From the NCBI GenBank assembly GCA_025642075.2, contig JAODUO010000039.1, forward strand, positions 622,501-686,500: a stretch of DNA of 64,000 nucleotides, given 5' to 3'. A model generated the notes under the pieces. That model did no database searches. It saw nothing but the letters and a program-made list of their open reading frames with translations, and was not told the origin of the DNA. Made by a program: the position numbers and the translations under genes. The DNA comes from Ridgeia piscesae. Its lineage: Eukaryota > Annelida > Polychaeta > Sabellida > Siboglinidae. Shown here piece by piece: positions 1 through 13,600 of this stretch (position 1 is the stretch's first letter; every line of letters starts with the position of its first letter).

Positions 1-365
1 TCTCCCATATTCCCTCCATACTCCTCCATACTCCCTCAATACTCCCTCCATACCCCTCCATACTCCCTGAATACTCCCTCCATACTCCCTCCATACTCCA
101 AATATTCCCTCAATACTCCTCCCATACTCCCCCCGTATTCCCTCCGTACTCCTCCATACTCCAAATATTCCCTCCATACTCCCCCATATTCCCTCCATAC
201 TCCTCCATACTCCCTCAATACTCCCTCCATACTCCTCCATACTCCCTCAATACTCCTCCCATACTCCCCCTGTATTCCCTCCACATTTCAAACTCCCTCC
301 ATACTCCCCCATACTCCCTCCATACTCCCCTCATACTCCCTTGAACCCCTCTCATACTCCTCTAC
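1..365. repeat. Pyrimidine-rich minisatellite (CTCCATACTCC family)
   Basis: Short units such as CTCCATACTCCCTC, CTCAATACTCC and CCCATACTCC follow each other with small length changes (about 10-12 bases each), and the pattern decays after about 350. The window starts inside the array, so its left end is not seen. The minus strand reads open as a WREYGGV-like peptide, which is a by-product of the repeat and not a gene. Confidence 0.9.
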
Positions 366-1203
366 ACTCCCTAATAGTTCCCCCATCTCTTGCTCTCGTT
401 CTCAACCAAATCTCACTCCTTTAAACTCAGCCAGTCTTTTGAAATTCTTAAACATAAACTAACTAGACCCAGTCAACAAATGGTCAACAGTCAGGTCTGG
501 GACACCTCAAGACGTCCACCATATGGTCACTCTTGATGACCATGACGTAGTGGCCACAGATGAAGGTGACAAGAGGGCAGGTGTCACCCTGTCTATGTCA
601 CTGTCACCTCTCATTTAGCCAGGGTGACAATCTCGAGGCAATGATCATTAGAAGACAACCCCAACTGCCCCCAGCACCTCACTGAAAGACCCCCACAGAT
701 CTTACCCCAGGGGGTCCACACCCCAAAGGGGTTGTTCCTCCAGGGGGGCTAAGATGACCTTCTAATGTTGATGCCATTGTCCATATGTCCATCAGTACTT
801 CCTCTTGTCTCTCCATCCAAGGTTTTGATGTTTCTTGTTATTCAGACAACTGAACCAGATGGAACATTTACATCACCCTGCTAGAGGGCCACCAGTAGAG
901 GGTTGGGGGGGCACAGGGCAACATCAACACACCCTTAATCATTGGGATGTCACCAGCAAGCATTGGTCACTCCTGGTCCAACTGGCATGGCAATAAATGT
1001 CATTGGAGTAGCCACTGCTGTTGGCTACTGATGACCACTGGTCAAATCTATTCAGAATGACCATTCCCTCATCTTCCACACTGTTGCCCTGTGGGTGGGG
1101 ATGGGAAGGGTGATTAGTGTGTCATAAATGCCACTTCCTGCTTCTTGCTCAAAACAGAGACTTGTGGATTGAAAAATTAATTCTCCAGAGCTAGTTACTA
1201 ACG
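366..1203. other. Single-copy non-coding DNA rich in TGACC/GGTCA and GTGACA words
   Basis: No convincing coding frame is visible. The stretch is unusually rich in TGACC, GGTCA, TGTCAC and GTGACA words, for example around 515-640. A TGACCA-C-TGGTCA palindrome lies near 1029-1041. I infer a compositional word bias or many nuclear-receptor-like half-sites, and I cannot tell which. Confidence 0.5.
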
Positions 1204-1205
1204 TT

Positions 1206-1262
1206 GTGTCTGTCTGTCTGTCTGTCTGTCTGCCTGCCTGCCTGCCTGCCTGCCTGTCTCTG
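1206..1262. repeat. (TGTC)n/(TGCC)n compound tetranucleotide microsatellite
   Basis: About six TGTC units run into about six TGCC units, the second block apparently a C-substituted expansion of the first. Confidence 0.95.
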
Positions 1263-1655
1263 TCATTTGGTCAGTGTATATGTCTTTGTCTGTCCTTAAC
1301 TAACACCCGCTCTGACAATCTATTAATAGAATCTCTTCCTCACCCTCTTGATCCCACAAATATGATACCCTACCCCAGCAGACAGGACAGTGATAACGCC
1401 CCACCCAACTTGGCAGGGTGAATTGGTGCAAGTCCCTAACTCTTGATACTTGTGTTGGTCATTTGTCATGCAGGGGAGTGGCCAGTAGCTCGCTGACCAT
1501 TGTCTGACCAGTACAACTATTTACTTGTTCCGGAACATTTATTTCAATTATCTGACAGTTCGTGTCTGGAGACAGTAACAGGCATGGGTCCATGTAGATG
1601 ACCATAGCATAGTTGACCACAACTTTGACCACTGCCTTCGCTGTGCCTGTGTACA

Positions 1656-1730
1656 TTCAAACATCACTTTCACCTCAGTAAAACAGTCACCTCAAAATTA
1701 CAGCCATCTTAAAATTAAGGTCAACGTACG
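1656..1730 (+). repeat. Direct repeat copy A (CAGTAAAACAGTCACCTC element)
   Basis: This stretch matches 2669-2750 closely. Both share the core CTCAGTAAAACAGTCACCTC followed by AAAATTA and two AAAATTAAGG-like words. Copy A lies immediately left of the TA-flanked MITE at 1739, so the MITE may have entered next to or inside a member of this family. Confidence 0.8.
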
Positions 1731-1738
1731 CAAGTCCC

Positions 1739-1972
1739 TACCCAGATAGCAGGCAGACATTACATTAACATTTTCATTTTATTAGAACCATTTGGTTTTG
1801 GTTACGGTTTTTTATGTTAGTTTTTGGCTTAGCTAAAACTGAAACATTAGATTAACATAAAAAATGAAAAAATTACATTAAATTAACGTTCGCATTAAAC
1901 GTTAAACGTTAAACGAACGATTCTGCTAAGATTACATTAACATTAGATTAACGGTTGGATGCTATTTGGGTA
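1739..1972. mobile_element. Non-autonomous TIR DNA transposon (MITE), about 230 bp
   Basis: The left end reads TA-CCCAGATAGCA and the right end reads TGCTATTTGGG-TA. These are inverted repeats with a single mismatch over 11 bases, directly flanked by TA on both sides. Subterminal ATTACATTAACATT-type words are also mirrored. The interior is AT-rich with runs such as GTTAAACGTTAAACG, and it has no coding capacity. TA target duplication is typical of the Tc1/mariner superfamily, but the superfamily assignment here is inference. Confidence 0.75.
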
Positions 1973-2573
1973 ATTATTTTCATAAACATAACGTTTAGGT
2001 AACTGTCCCACTAACGTGGACACCTTGCCATTAAGGTCACTTCTGTCCACCCCGGAGTCCACACATTCGCTTGACCACTGGGCAACTGTCCACTATACAT
2101 TTGTCCACACCCCTGTGACAATACACTGCTACACACATAAGTTGAAGTGTGCTCTGGCAAAGTGGGTGACTTCCTGTCCGTTGCTGACCATTAAGCTCGG
2201 ACTGAACTGGTTCTTGGAGTGTCCTCTACAGTTACAGGGCCACAGGAGGGGAGATTACAGGGGAACCTGAGACCCTGCAACTGTGGAAGTAGAACAAGAA
2301 TGTCGTGAATCTTTTAGATGGAAACGTTTTGGACACAAGTGCTCACGGTTCATTGTATTATTTCCTTTGTTAAACAGGGCATATTTTTACAGCCCAGAAA
2401 GAGGGTACTTTTTGGTTAATGTGTTTTGCTTTTATGCTAATTTATATAACCACATCTCATATCTAAAAAAACTGAATCTATGGTTTTACTAAAAAGAATG
2501 TTGACCCCAAAAAATGAGATAAACAAAATCAACAGTCATGTAGTCAATACGGCTTGATTTATTAAAACAATGG
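1973..2573. other. Single-copy non-coding DNA
   Basis: I see no repeat, RNA gene or coding exon here. The short open frames near 2016-2490 have no recognisable domain and lack good splice sites. Confidence 0.4.
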
Positions 2574-2670
2574 ATGAATTAACACAACACACCAGACATT
2601 ACAATACAATACAATTCAATACAATACAATAACCTTATATTGTATTGTCTGGTGTGTTGTGTTCATTCAT
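2574..2670. repeat. Foldback (inverted-repeat) element
   Basis: The left arm at about 2574-2610 contains AACACAACACACCAGACA and the right arm at about 2640-2670 contains TGTCTGGTGTGTTGT. They are reverse complements over about 30 bases with few mismatches. The loop is made of CAATA/ACAAT pentanucleotide repeats (about 2600-2632). The right arm abuts direct repeat copy B. Confidence 0.8.
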
Positions 2671-2750
2671 CAAACATCACTTTACAGTCTCCTCAGTAAA
2701 ACAGTCACCTCAAAATTAAGGCCACCTTAAAATTAAGGCCAACCTAAGGA
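2669..2750 (+). repeat. Direct repeat copy B (CAGTAAAACAGTCACCTC element)
   Basis: This is the second copy of the element at 1656-1730, with the doubled AAAATTAAGG word. Immediately downstream, GTTACATT and AATGTAAC (2763-2787) form a small hairpin that resembles the subterminal words of the 1739-1972 MITE. A decayed MITE end is possible here too. Confidence 0.8.
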
Positions 2751-4162
2751 TTGTAATGACACGTTACATTGGAACGTTAATGTAACAAAGTTAATAGTAA
2801 ATGATAGAGTAAGTCCTGAAATACATATAAACCTGAGTAAATTCCTCCATTCATTCCCAAGAATGAGTGGTACGGACAGCAGCAGATTCTGCCTTTCATG
2901 ATAAAGGCATAAAGTGTCTCCGCCTGGTGGTAGAAATGTCAACCACATTGTGTAACACTTGCAGCAGGCTAAATGGCATTCTCATGCTAAACGTGACATG
3001 GCATTAACATGGTTTCGCAGGCTAACAAAGGAGGCGGCCATCTCTGGTGGGAATGTTGGGTAATTATGCAGATACCCCACCCCAGTTCTCATTTTAAATT
3101 AATTTCCATTTTCCGTCCCTCCCACTGTATAATTGCACAAGTTTAAGTGTACATCGGACTACAATTATCATGCAGTGAAATGAACAACAAATGAAACAGT
3201 GAAGCTTTCTGCCTTCCACCTTAGTGTATGCGCACACAAGATACAGAGATTACGCCCAGGTTACATACCAAGATTACACACCCTATAATTTTGCACCGTT
3301 TTAAAGTTTATCTCTGGAATATAAAAACACTTTCCTGTGCCTGGTGCAATTTTTATACACCGCCCACACGGATAAAATCCCATAGGTGCGAGTATTTCAG
3401 CGCAAAACGTGTGCATTCCACGAGTGCACATAGGTGTGCGTTAACGGAATAAACTAGACCACTGCATAATTTATGCAGGCAACAGAGTATGCAATTAACT
3501 ACACTCTACAGCACTGTTGCTTTCCACATAGATCAATCTCTATATCCGTGTCAATCTTGTTTGCAGACGTCTGCCTCTTTTGGCAGTCCATATTAGAAGA
3601 TCTGTCAGAAATGATAAATGACAGCTACACCCAATCCATAAGGCGGAATGTCAGATTAACACAAGACACAAAACCGGCAGAACGGCCAAGTGTGCGTTAT
3701 GAGCAAAGAGCAGATGAATGAGTCGACACACACAGACTAACAAGACAGGAGGTGACGGACAAAGTGCCGTCCTCACTAAACGACTCGCTGTGTCTTTGTG
3801 TCGGGGAGACATATGCGCCATGACAACCCAGTGACAGCCCAGGAATCTAGCGGTCAATTCTGTGCACCAATCCATCGGTCAATTCCGTGCACTCAAAGCC
3901 AATATTTCTGACCCCAAACCATCCACTGACAGTGGTCAGACCAGTTTACTGGAGTTTAGTCCATGAACAGACTCAGAAGAATAACTTAAAAGTGACTTCC
4001 CTGCAACTGTCTTGATCAATTATCTGCACAGATTTGTTTTTGTAAACACTTTAATTTCTAGTTGGTAAATAATCTAAATTGGTAAAGAATATAGGTCAGA
4101 GGTTAAATTTGATTAGGCTAACTCAATTCTGGCTCATTTGTTTTCATACATAGTGAGTAGGC
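2751..4162. other. Single-copy non-coding DNA
   Basis: Apart from the small hairpin near 2763-2787, I see no supported feature. Open frames of 70-80 codons occur but overlap on both strands and look random. Confidence 0.4.
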
Positions 4163-5357
4163 CAGATTTGAAGGGAGAAGATGGAAGGGAGAAGATGGAA
4201 GGGAGAAGAGGGAAGGGAGAAGAAGGAAGGGAGAAGAAGGAAGGGGGAGGAGATGGAAGGGAGAAGATAGAAGGGAGAAGATAGAAGGGAGAAGATGAAG
4301 GGGGAAGATGGAAGGGAGAAGATGGAAGGGAGAAGAGGGAAGGGAGGAGATGGAAGGGAGAAGATGGAAGGGAGAAGATAGAAGGGAGAAGATGAAGGGG
4401 GAAGATGGAAGGGAGAAGAGGGAAGGGAGAAGATAGAAGGGAGAAGATGGAAGGGAGAAGATGGAAGGGAGAAGAGGGAAGGGAGAAGATAGAAGGGAGA
4501 AGAGGGAAGGGAGGAGATGGAAGGGAGAAGATGGAAGGGAGAAGATAGAAGGGAGAAGATGAAGGGGGAAGATAGAAGGGAGAAGAGGGAAGGGAGAAGA
4601 TAGAAGGGAGAAGATGGAAGGGAGAAGATAGAAGGGAGAAGATGAATGGGGAAGATGGAAGGGAGAAGAGGGAAGGGAGAAGAGGGAAGGGAGGAGATGG
4701 AAGGGAGAAGATGGAAGGGAGAAGAGGGAAGGGGGGAGATGGAAGGGAGAAGATGGAAGGGAGAAGATAGAAGGGAGAAGATGAAGGGGGAAGATGGAAG
4801 GGAGAAGAGGGAAGGGAGAAGATAGAAGGGAGAAGATGGAAGGGAGAAGATGGAAGGGAGAAGAGGGAAGGGGGAGGAGATGGAAGGGAGAAGATGGAAG
4901 GGAGAAGATGGAAGGGAGAAGATGGAAGGGAGAAGATAGAAGGGAGAAGATGGAAGGGAGAAGATGGAAGGGAGAAGACGGAAGGGAGAAGATGGAAGGG
5001 AGAAGATGGAAGGGAGAAGATGGAAGGGAGAAGATGGAAGGGAGAAGGGAGAAGATAGAAGGGAGAAGATGGAAGGAAAAGAGGGAAGGGAGAAGAAGGA
5101 AGGGGAGGAGACGGAAGGAGAAAACGGAAGGGAGAAGATGAAGGGGGAAGACAGAAGGCAGTAAAAGGAGGAAGGGAGAAGACTGGAAGGGAGAAGACAG
5201 AAGGGAGAAGACTGGAAGGGAGAAGACGAAGGGAGATGACAGAAGGGAGAAGACTGGAAGGGAGAAGACAGAAGGGAGAAGACTGGAAGGGAGAAGACAG
5301 AAGGGAGAAGACTAGGAAGGGAGAAGACGAAGGGAGAAGACAGAAGGGAGAAGACAC
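4163..5357. repeat. 14-bp purine-rich minisatellite (GAAGGGAGAAGATG)
   Basis: About 80 copies of a 14-base unit related to GAAGGGAGAAGATG run for 1.2 kb. Variants replace GATG with GAGG, GATA or GACT. The unit length shifts to 13 or 15 in places, so the array is less homogeneous in length than the 48-bp array at 27 kb. The plus strand is almost entirely G and A, with a GGG run in nearly every unit, so triplex or R-loop formation is plausible (inference). The minus strand reads open for 407 codons as a Leu/Pro/Ser/Phe repeat and the plus strand as an Arg/Lys/Glu/Gly repeat; neither looks like a real protein. Confidence 0.95.
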
Positions 5358-5367
5358 AAGAGAAGGA

Positions 5368-5525
5368 CTAATGTCCAGCTGACAGAGGGTGAGAAGTGGG
5401 GGAGGAAAGACAAGAGTGCCACACAGGCTGTCAAAGTGACAGAACTGGACTCAAGAGGAAGAGGTGAAACAGGTAGGGGTGAATCCTGGAAGGGAGAAGT
5501 CTGAAAGGTGTCAAGTCACAGGGAA
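5368..5525 (+). repeat. Duplicated flank, copy 1
   Basis: ACTAATGTCCAGCTGACAG at the start recurs at 5580. GTGCCACACAGGCTGTCA, ACTCAAGAGGA and AGGTGTCAAGTCAC follow in the same order in both copies. This copy directly borders the 14-bp minisatellite, which suggests that the array grew inside or beside one member of a local duplication. Confidence 0.7.
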
Positions 5526-5579
5526 AAGACAAGGGGGTAGACACCCCAAAAAAACACAAGATGTTTACATTGTGTTCCT

Positions 5580-5775
5580 CACTAATGTCCAGCTGACAGT
5601 GTGACTGACCAGTGGGGTGACTGGAACCAGACACAGATGTGCCACACATGGCTGTCATCAATGTGACAGACCACTGGTCACTCAAGAGGACAGAGGTGTC
5701 TTCATTAATCAGGTGCAGGTGGTGACATCCTGCTGACAGGGTACAAGTCTGCACAAGGTGTCAAGTCACCAGCTG
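5580..5775 (+). repeat. Duplicated flank, copy 2
   Basis: This is the second copy of the 5368-5525 sequence, with extra bases such as GACCACTGGTCA between the shared blocks. Block order and orientation are the same as in copy 1. Confidence 0.7.
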
Positions 5776-7740
5776 AGTACATTTTATGTACACACACCAT
5801 AACATGTATCATGTTGGCTGAGAGCAACCTGGTCTGTTCCATCACCTGTGGTCACTGCCTCACGTCTGGGATGGTAATACTAGTTTTGAATACATAAAAT
5901 ATGATTTAAACTGTGACAAAATATTGGATTGAAGATAAAACAAAGGATTCCTTATCTACTTATTGTAAAATATCCTGTATACCTTCAGAATATAAATTTT
6001 CATAATGTGAAGAACACTATAATATTAATAAAACGTTGCAAATAAAACAGTTTTACGAGGTGACGCAGGTGTGATACTGAATTTGTGAAATGATCACCAC
6101 AGGAGGCAACTGGATTGTTTCTTCAATTCCTTACACAAACCTGTCTTGAGCACCCTCAGGGAAAGATCTTCAGAAGGTGGGAACAAGGAAGTGGTCTAGT
6201 CACTAGTGTGCCTCCCCCCACCCCCAGCGAACCTACCACCCCAATCATCATAACTCAATGGTTTAAAGCACCGACTCAGGTGACAACAATAAAACAAAAG
6301 GTCAACAGCACCTTGGACAACAAACGTCTATCTGTGGCAGATACCAACGTGGTATTCCACCCTTTGTCGCGATCGCTCAAGCGCGACAATAATTACTAAG
6401 GTGAGGTGGCCATGAAGAATGGCCTCGAACCTAGAGACTGCTGCTGAAATTGCTGGGGCTGATAAGGGGGCGAAGAAGAGAAAGGGGGTTGTCTGTTGGG
6501 GGCTGATAACGGTGGCTAAGCTGTGTTTAGTCACTATAGGTTGGGTATATGACGATGCGAGAGCCTCTGTCTCCACATACACAGTGGGTTTGCGTGGCAA
6601 CGTTTGACGGCCGTCGATTCGATCTGTCGTTGACGGGGGGTCATGCCCACTGTCAGGTTTCAGGGCCAGACACCAGCCCACCTGGAAGAAGACCTACCTG
6701 GGGCATAAAAACACACAGAGATGAAAACCGCTGATCTGAACGGGGTTCGGTTCCCAGGAAGATTTCATTACACCGAGCGAGCGTGCAACGGTGGGGAATG
6801 TGGGGGGATGGCCCAGGCCCCAAACACTTGTTTACATCAGACGCACGCAAGGCTGTGACAAACACGCACTCGTCACCACACAGCGCTGTCATTTTCTGGT
6901 CTTAACGAACACCGCAATATCTGCCAACAGGCGGCGCGGAGTGTCTTCTTCTTCCAGTAAATGACCTCGGTCAACTTGCTGACCATTATGTCAACGGTGC
7001 AACCACACTCTGGTCATTGTCTGTCCAGTCAACTTGACCAGGCAAATGAAGAACAAAGATGACCACCTCCTGACCAACTACTACAACAAGACAACAGCAG
7101 CATCACCTCAACAACAACTAATGACATCATCACTGACATCACCAGTGTCACCGCCTGAGGCACTATATGTGTCCTGTGTCAACACTTGTGTCCTAGCCCC
7201 CTCTGATGACACTAATCTCCCAGACAAGTGTCCAGGCAGGGGGGGTGGACATGTTTGTTGACATAAACACCCCAGTCTGCCAGGGTTCCTGTCTGTATCT
7301 CCTCGAGCCATCCACACAGTCAGTATATCTTGAATTACCCTCACCCCAACCATTAAAGGGGTACATTCCCATAAAACCGGAAGCCACACATCCCTCTTTA
7401 TAACATTTCCATAAAACTGGGCATTTTCAGACACAAAACTGCTGGCCCCAGAAGCACATCATTCTAGTGGTGGAAGATTGCTATAATACATCAGGTCTGT
7501 TAAACTGAATTTTTTTAATTTGCACAATTCCAATAACTGCCAAATCTGTATCTGTAAGCATCAATATTAGTTTGTATCATCTATCAGTGGTTTTTTTTGG
7601 GGGGGGGCTGTTGACCATACACCCTTTGGTAGTTTGTGTTTCATAAAACCTGTTGCATCAGTAGTCCTCTACATATTGGCTTGACTAATGACAGACTAAG
7701 TGACCACTGCCATACACATTGTACCTCGTATACACCAATA
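5776..7740. other. Single-copy non-coding DNA
   Basis: No exon with good splice sites and protein-like content was found. TGACC/GGTCA words are again frequent at 6960-7060. A T9-10/G9 homopolymer junction lies at about 7590-7608. Confidence 0.4.
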
Positions 7741-7744
7741 TATC

Positions 7745-10339
<2,595 letters not shown>

Positions 10340-10600
10340 TTACATCAATCAGCGATCACCCGGCAGAAGCACCTGCTTCGTGGGGGCGAATTAAAACGAG
10401 CAGGTAAGAATCGAGGCGCAAGTGGACATCGCCCTTTGATGTGCACCCCTGATGGATCGCATCCCAAAGAAACAAAGTCGATGCCAGAAGAGTTACCCCA
10501 CGCTGAAGATCCATCACGGCGCGGATAAATGCAACTGTTCAATTTGTTTTATGGGCCTTCATCAAAGCCCGCCTGAAAAATTAGCACAAAGAAAAGGCTT
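10340..10600. promoter_or_regulatory. Candidate enhancer with paired TCF/LEF-type motifs
   Basis: CTTTGATG at 10434-10441 and its reverse complement CATCAAAG at 10560-10567 are consensus TCF/LEF sites facing each other 126 bases apart. AACAAAG (Sox-like, near 10470) and AATTAAAA (homeodomain-like, near 10389) lie in the same block. No open frame fits. The grouping is seen in the sequence; enhancer function is inference. Confidence 0.3.
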
Positions 10601-13600
10601 CCCATTGTCCAGAGTGTACTTATCATTTGTCCAGAGTCAGTCCAACCATTAGTTAGCAAATAAATAGAAGTGGTTGTCGATTTCTCTCAATCAGTAAGTT
10701 TCACTCAGATAGAAGTGACAGTTTCGCCAATGGTTGTACTTTGCTAGAGTGTTTGAGTGACCACCAGCTACATGTCCGGGGAGATCAACAAACAAAACAT
10801 CAAACATAACCAGAATGGTTCAACTTTAAGAAATTAGCACCTGATTCTTGTAACTTATATTGGAATCGCTGAAATGATAAGTTATAACTGATAAAACATT
10901 GCTTTTGAAAAGACAGTTTATAACCAAGACAAAATGGGATAAGATCTATACACTGATTGATTTAAAAGACTGATTTTTAAGGTAAAATAAAAAAGGCATA
11001 TAGATATAAAGATGCACAGAACTAACTGAGTACAGTATATCACACATTTTGCACATTTTATAACCATAACAATTATTTACATAAATCAAAGCATAAGTAA
11101 TTGGAATGAAAATCTAAATAAAAACAAAACAAACATATTAGAAGACTAACCAACCACGCCAGTGGTGTAGACGTGTGCTTCGATTAACTTTCCTAAAATT
11201 GCCCCCTCCAACAACCACCCCATAACCCCACCCCCCTGCCTGGAGGGTTCCAGGAAGCCCCTGTCTGCCCCAGCTGTGCGTGTCACGCACCAATTAACAT
11301 GTCAGGAATCAGATCATCTGGACATGGATATAAAATTCATATCAGCTGGCCTTTTAGGGCAAGAGGGATCTGTGATAGGGGAGAGGCAACACCACTTCCC
11401 TGGTGGGTCCCGGGGATACCTGTGGTCCTGCTCCACACCTGGGGCAGGTGTGGTCGTTAACCTGGCTAGACCAGGGCACAGGTAGGCAGAAGGCTGGACA
11501 GACGCTCCTCCAGGCTGTAATGAAGCTTTGTTTCAAGCCCCACCTGCTTCGGTAGTGTCCAGTGGTTTGGCATCCAGAGGTAAGGGCCAGGGCAAATACC
11601 CCGGGCAGTAGTGACCCATCCCTGACCGTCTGTTTATCAACAGAGACAACTGGTGATTCCTGGTTCTCCACTCCACGCTGCCCTCTAGCTACAGGCGCAG
11701 GCATGATAACATTATGCAAATTTCCACGAGATTTTAAAACCAAACTCAGCTCCGTAGATATTGCCAAAAATAACTGATACTTCACTGTGCTAAAACTCGG
11801 GATATTTATTCACCAATGTTGATTTTTAGTTTAGTTGGCACATGGATTAATACCTTACCCTGTGAATGCATTACATATTCATGACCAGGGGTGAGCCAGT
11901 TCCAGACGCAGGGTGGTGTCTGCCATGCTGGTAAACATGTTCAAAATGTATTATATTCAAAACATATGCAAGTGAAGTTCTATTTGATGTTTACATGTGG
12001 ACATACATCTTGTTAGAACCAGGCAGACAGGAAGCCTTTTTGGCAGGGGCTCAGGACCCACACAAAACATTCCAAGTATTTTTCTTTCTTCATCCAGAAC
12101 ATCGATAAATATTGGAAGACATATTTATTGGACCTGACTAAAGATATGTCATTAGATAAAACTAGAAACACAAGGAAATGTACAAGAGGAAAGGCAACCA
12201 AAATAATGATGTAGATACAGACTGATAGAATCACATGAACAAGTTGAAACTATTCACAACAAGTGGGAAATGAAACAACGAAATGAGCTGAGCTGAGCCT
12301 TTGCCGAACTTTCCAAAGAGAACGACTCAAAAAGCGGACCCTTAAACCAACATACCAGGATGAAAGCAAACACGAAATGCAAACTTTATTGTGAGGAGTA
12401 CCGGAGGTACTTACTCATCACTAAGGTGTGACAGTCATGAGAAACTTGCACTGCCCCGTCCAATTAAACCTAAGTAGCTCAGGGTGTGCAAACATCACTC
12501 TAGATGCACAAAACTCTCGACTGATTGAGCTCGTGTTTGTGAGAAATACCTGCCTAGCTGCTGGACACTGGCTGGACATTGGCTGGACATAGTCTGGACA
12601 CACAGGTGGACAAAGGTGTGGCTACTGTCACCTGTCACTAACACACACACACAAGGGTGACAGTCAGCTTACGTGACATTACACAACATGGCGGGAATAC
12701 TGTCCCCTTCACCCTCCATGGGATATTAAGGCTATCACCCCTCTCCCAAACCCCATCAACTGTCCCCTCCTCTCCCTCACAAGTGCCTTACAACCCAAAC
12801 CCCCAAGATTCCCAAACAACCCCAGGCAATGCATCAGAACAAAGTACCCTACTCCACGGTACCAAATCACCAGTTTGAAGGGAGAAGTGGGAAGTCGAGG
12901 GGCAGCTAGGAAGCTCATCCCAATTAGCATACGGATGTGGCAGGGAAAGGGCAAACACAACTAAACCCTTCCCAAATAGATTTCTCCCAACTGTTGGTCT
13001 CTCGTAACAACCCAAACAAACCAGCCGGCATGTGCCAATTAATTGGCAGGCTCCTGTTATAGCTACTCACCGCTATAGCTACTTCTATTCCCATTATAGC
13101 TACTCATTAAGTTTGACAGTTAAATTAGTCCAGTTTTCTATTTCTTAATTATCTATTTCAAGGAGGATAGATACATTCTGACATCTGCTACAGCAGTTAT
13201 TTTGTATGTGACTGGACACTTGTTGAAACTAGACTGGTCAACATACGCTACAGTGAAACTACAGTGAAACTACCTGGGTAGGGGGTGAACTCAACTACAC
13301 TGATAAAGACACATTTGTTGACACTAAGAGTGACCAGGACACTTGTTCAAACTGATACTTCGAGACTGATAATTTTCAGAATGTTATGACTTTTTTGATA
13401 AATCTTTTCTAAGAACATCCTGTGACACCATTTATAAATGCAAACTACCTTTTAGGAAAAAAATGAAATAAAACTTAAAACTTTATTTAAATGAATTATA
13501 AATAAATTTAACTCCTCAATGAAGTAAGATAGTAAAACCCAATTTTACTCATGCCATGAAATATGACTCAATATCTATAAAAGATTTTCCAGGAAGTAAT

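Noticed and set aside
4134..5357. 407-codon Leu/Pro/Ser frame (minus) and Arg/Lys/Glu frames (plus)
   Set aside because: They are direct translations of the 14-bp minisatellite, with phase shifts between units.
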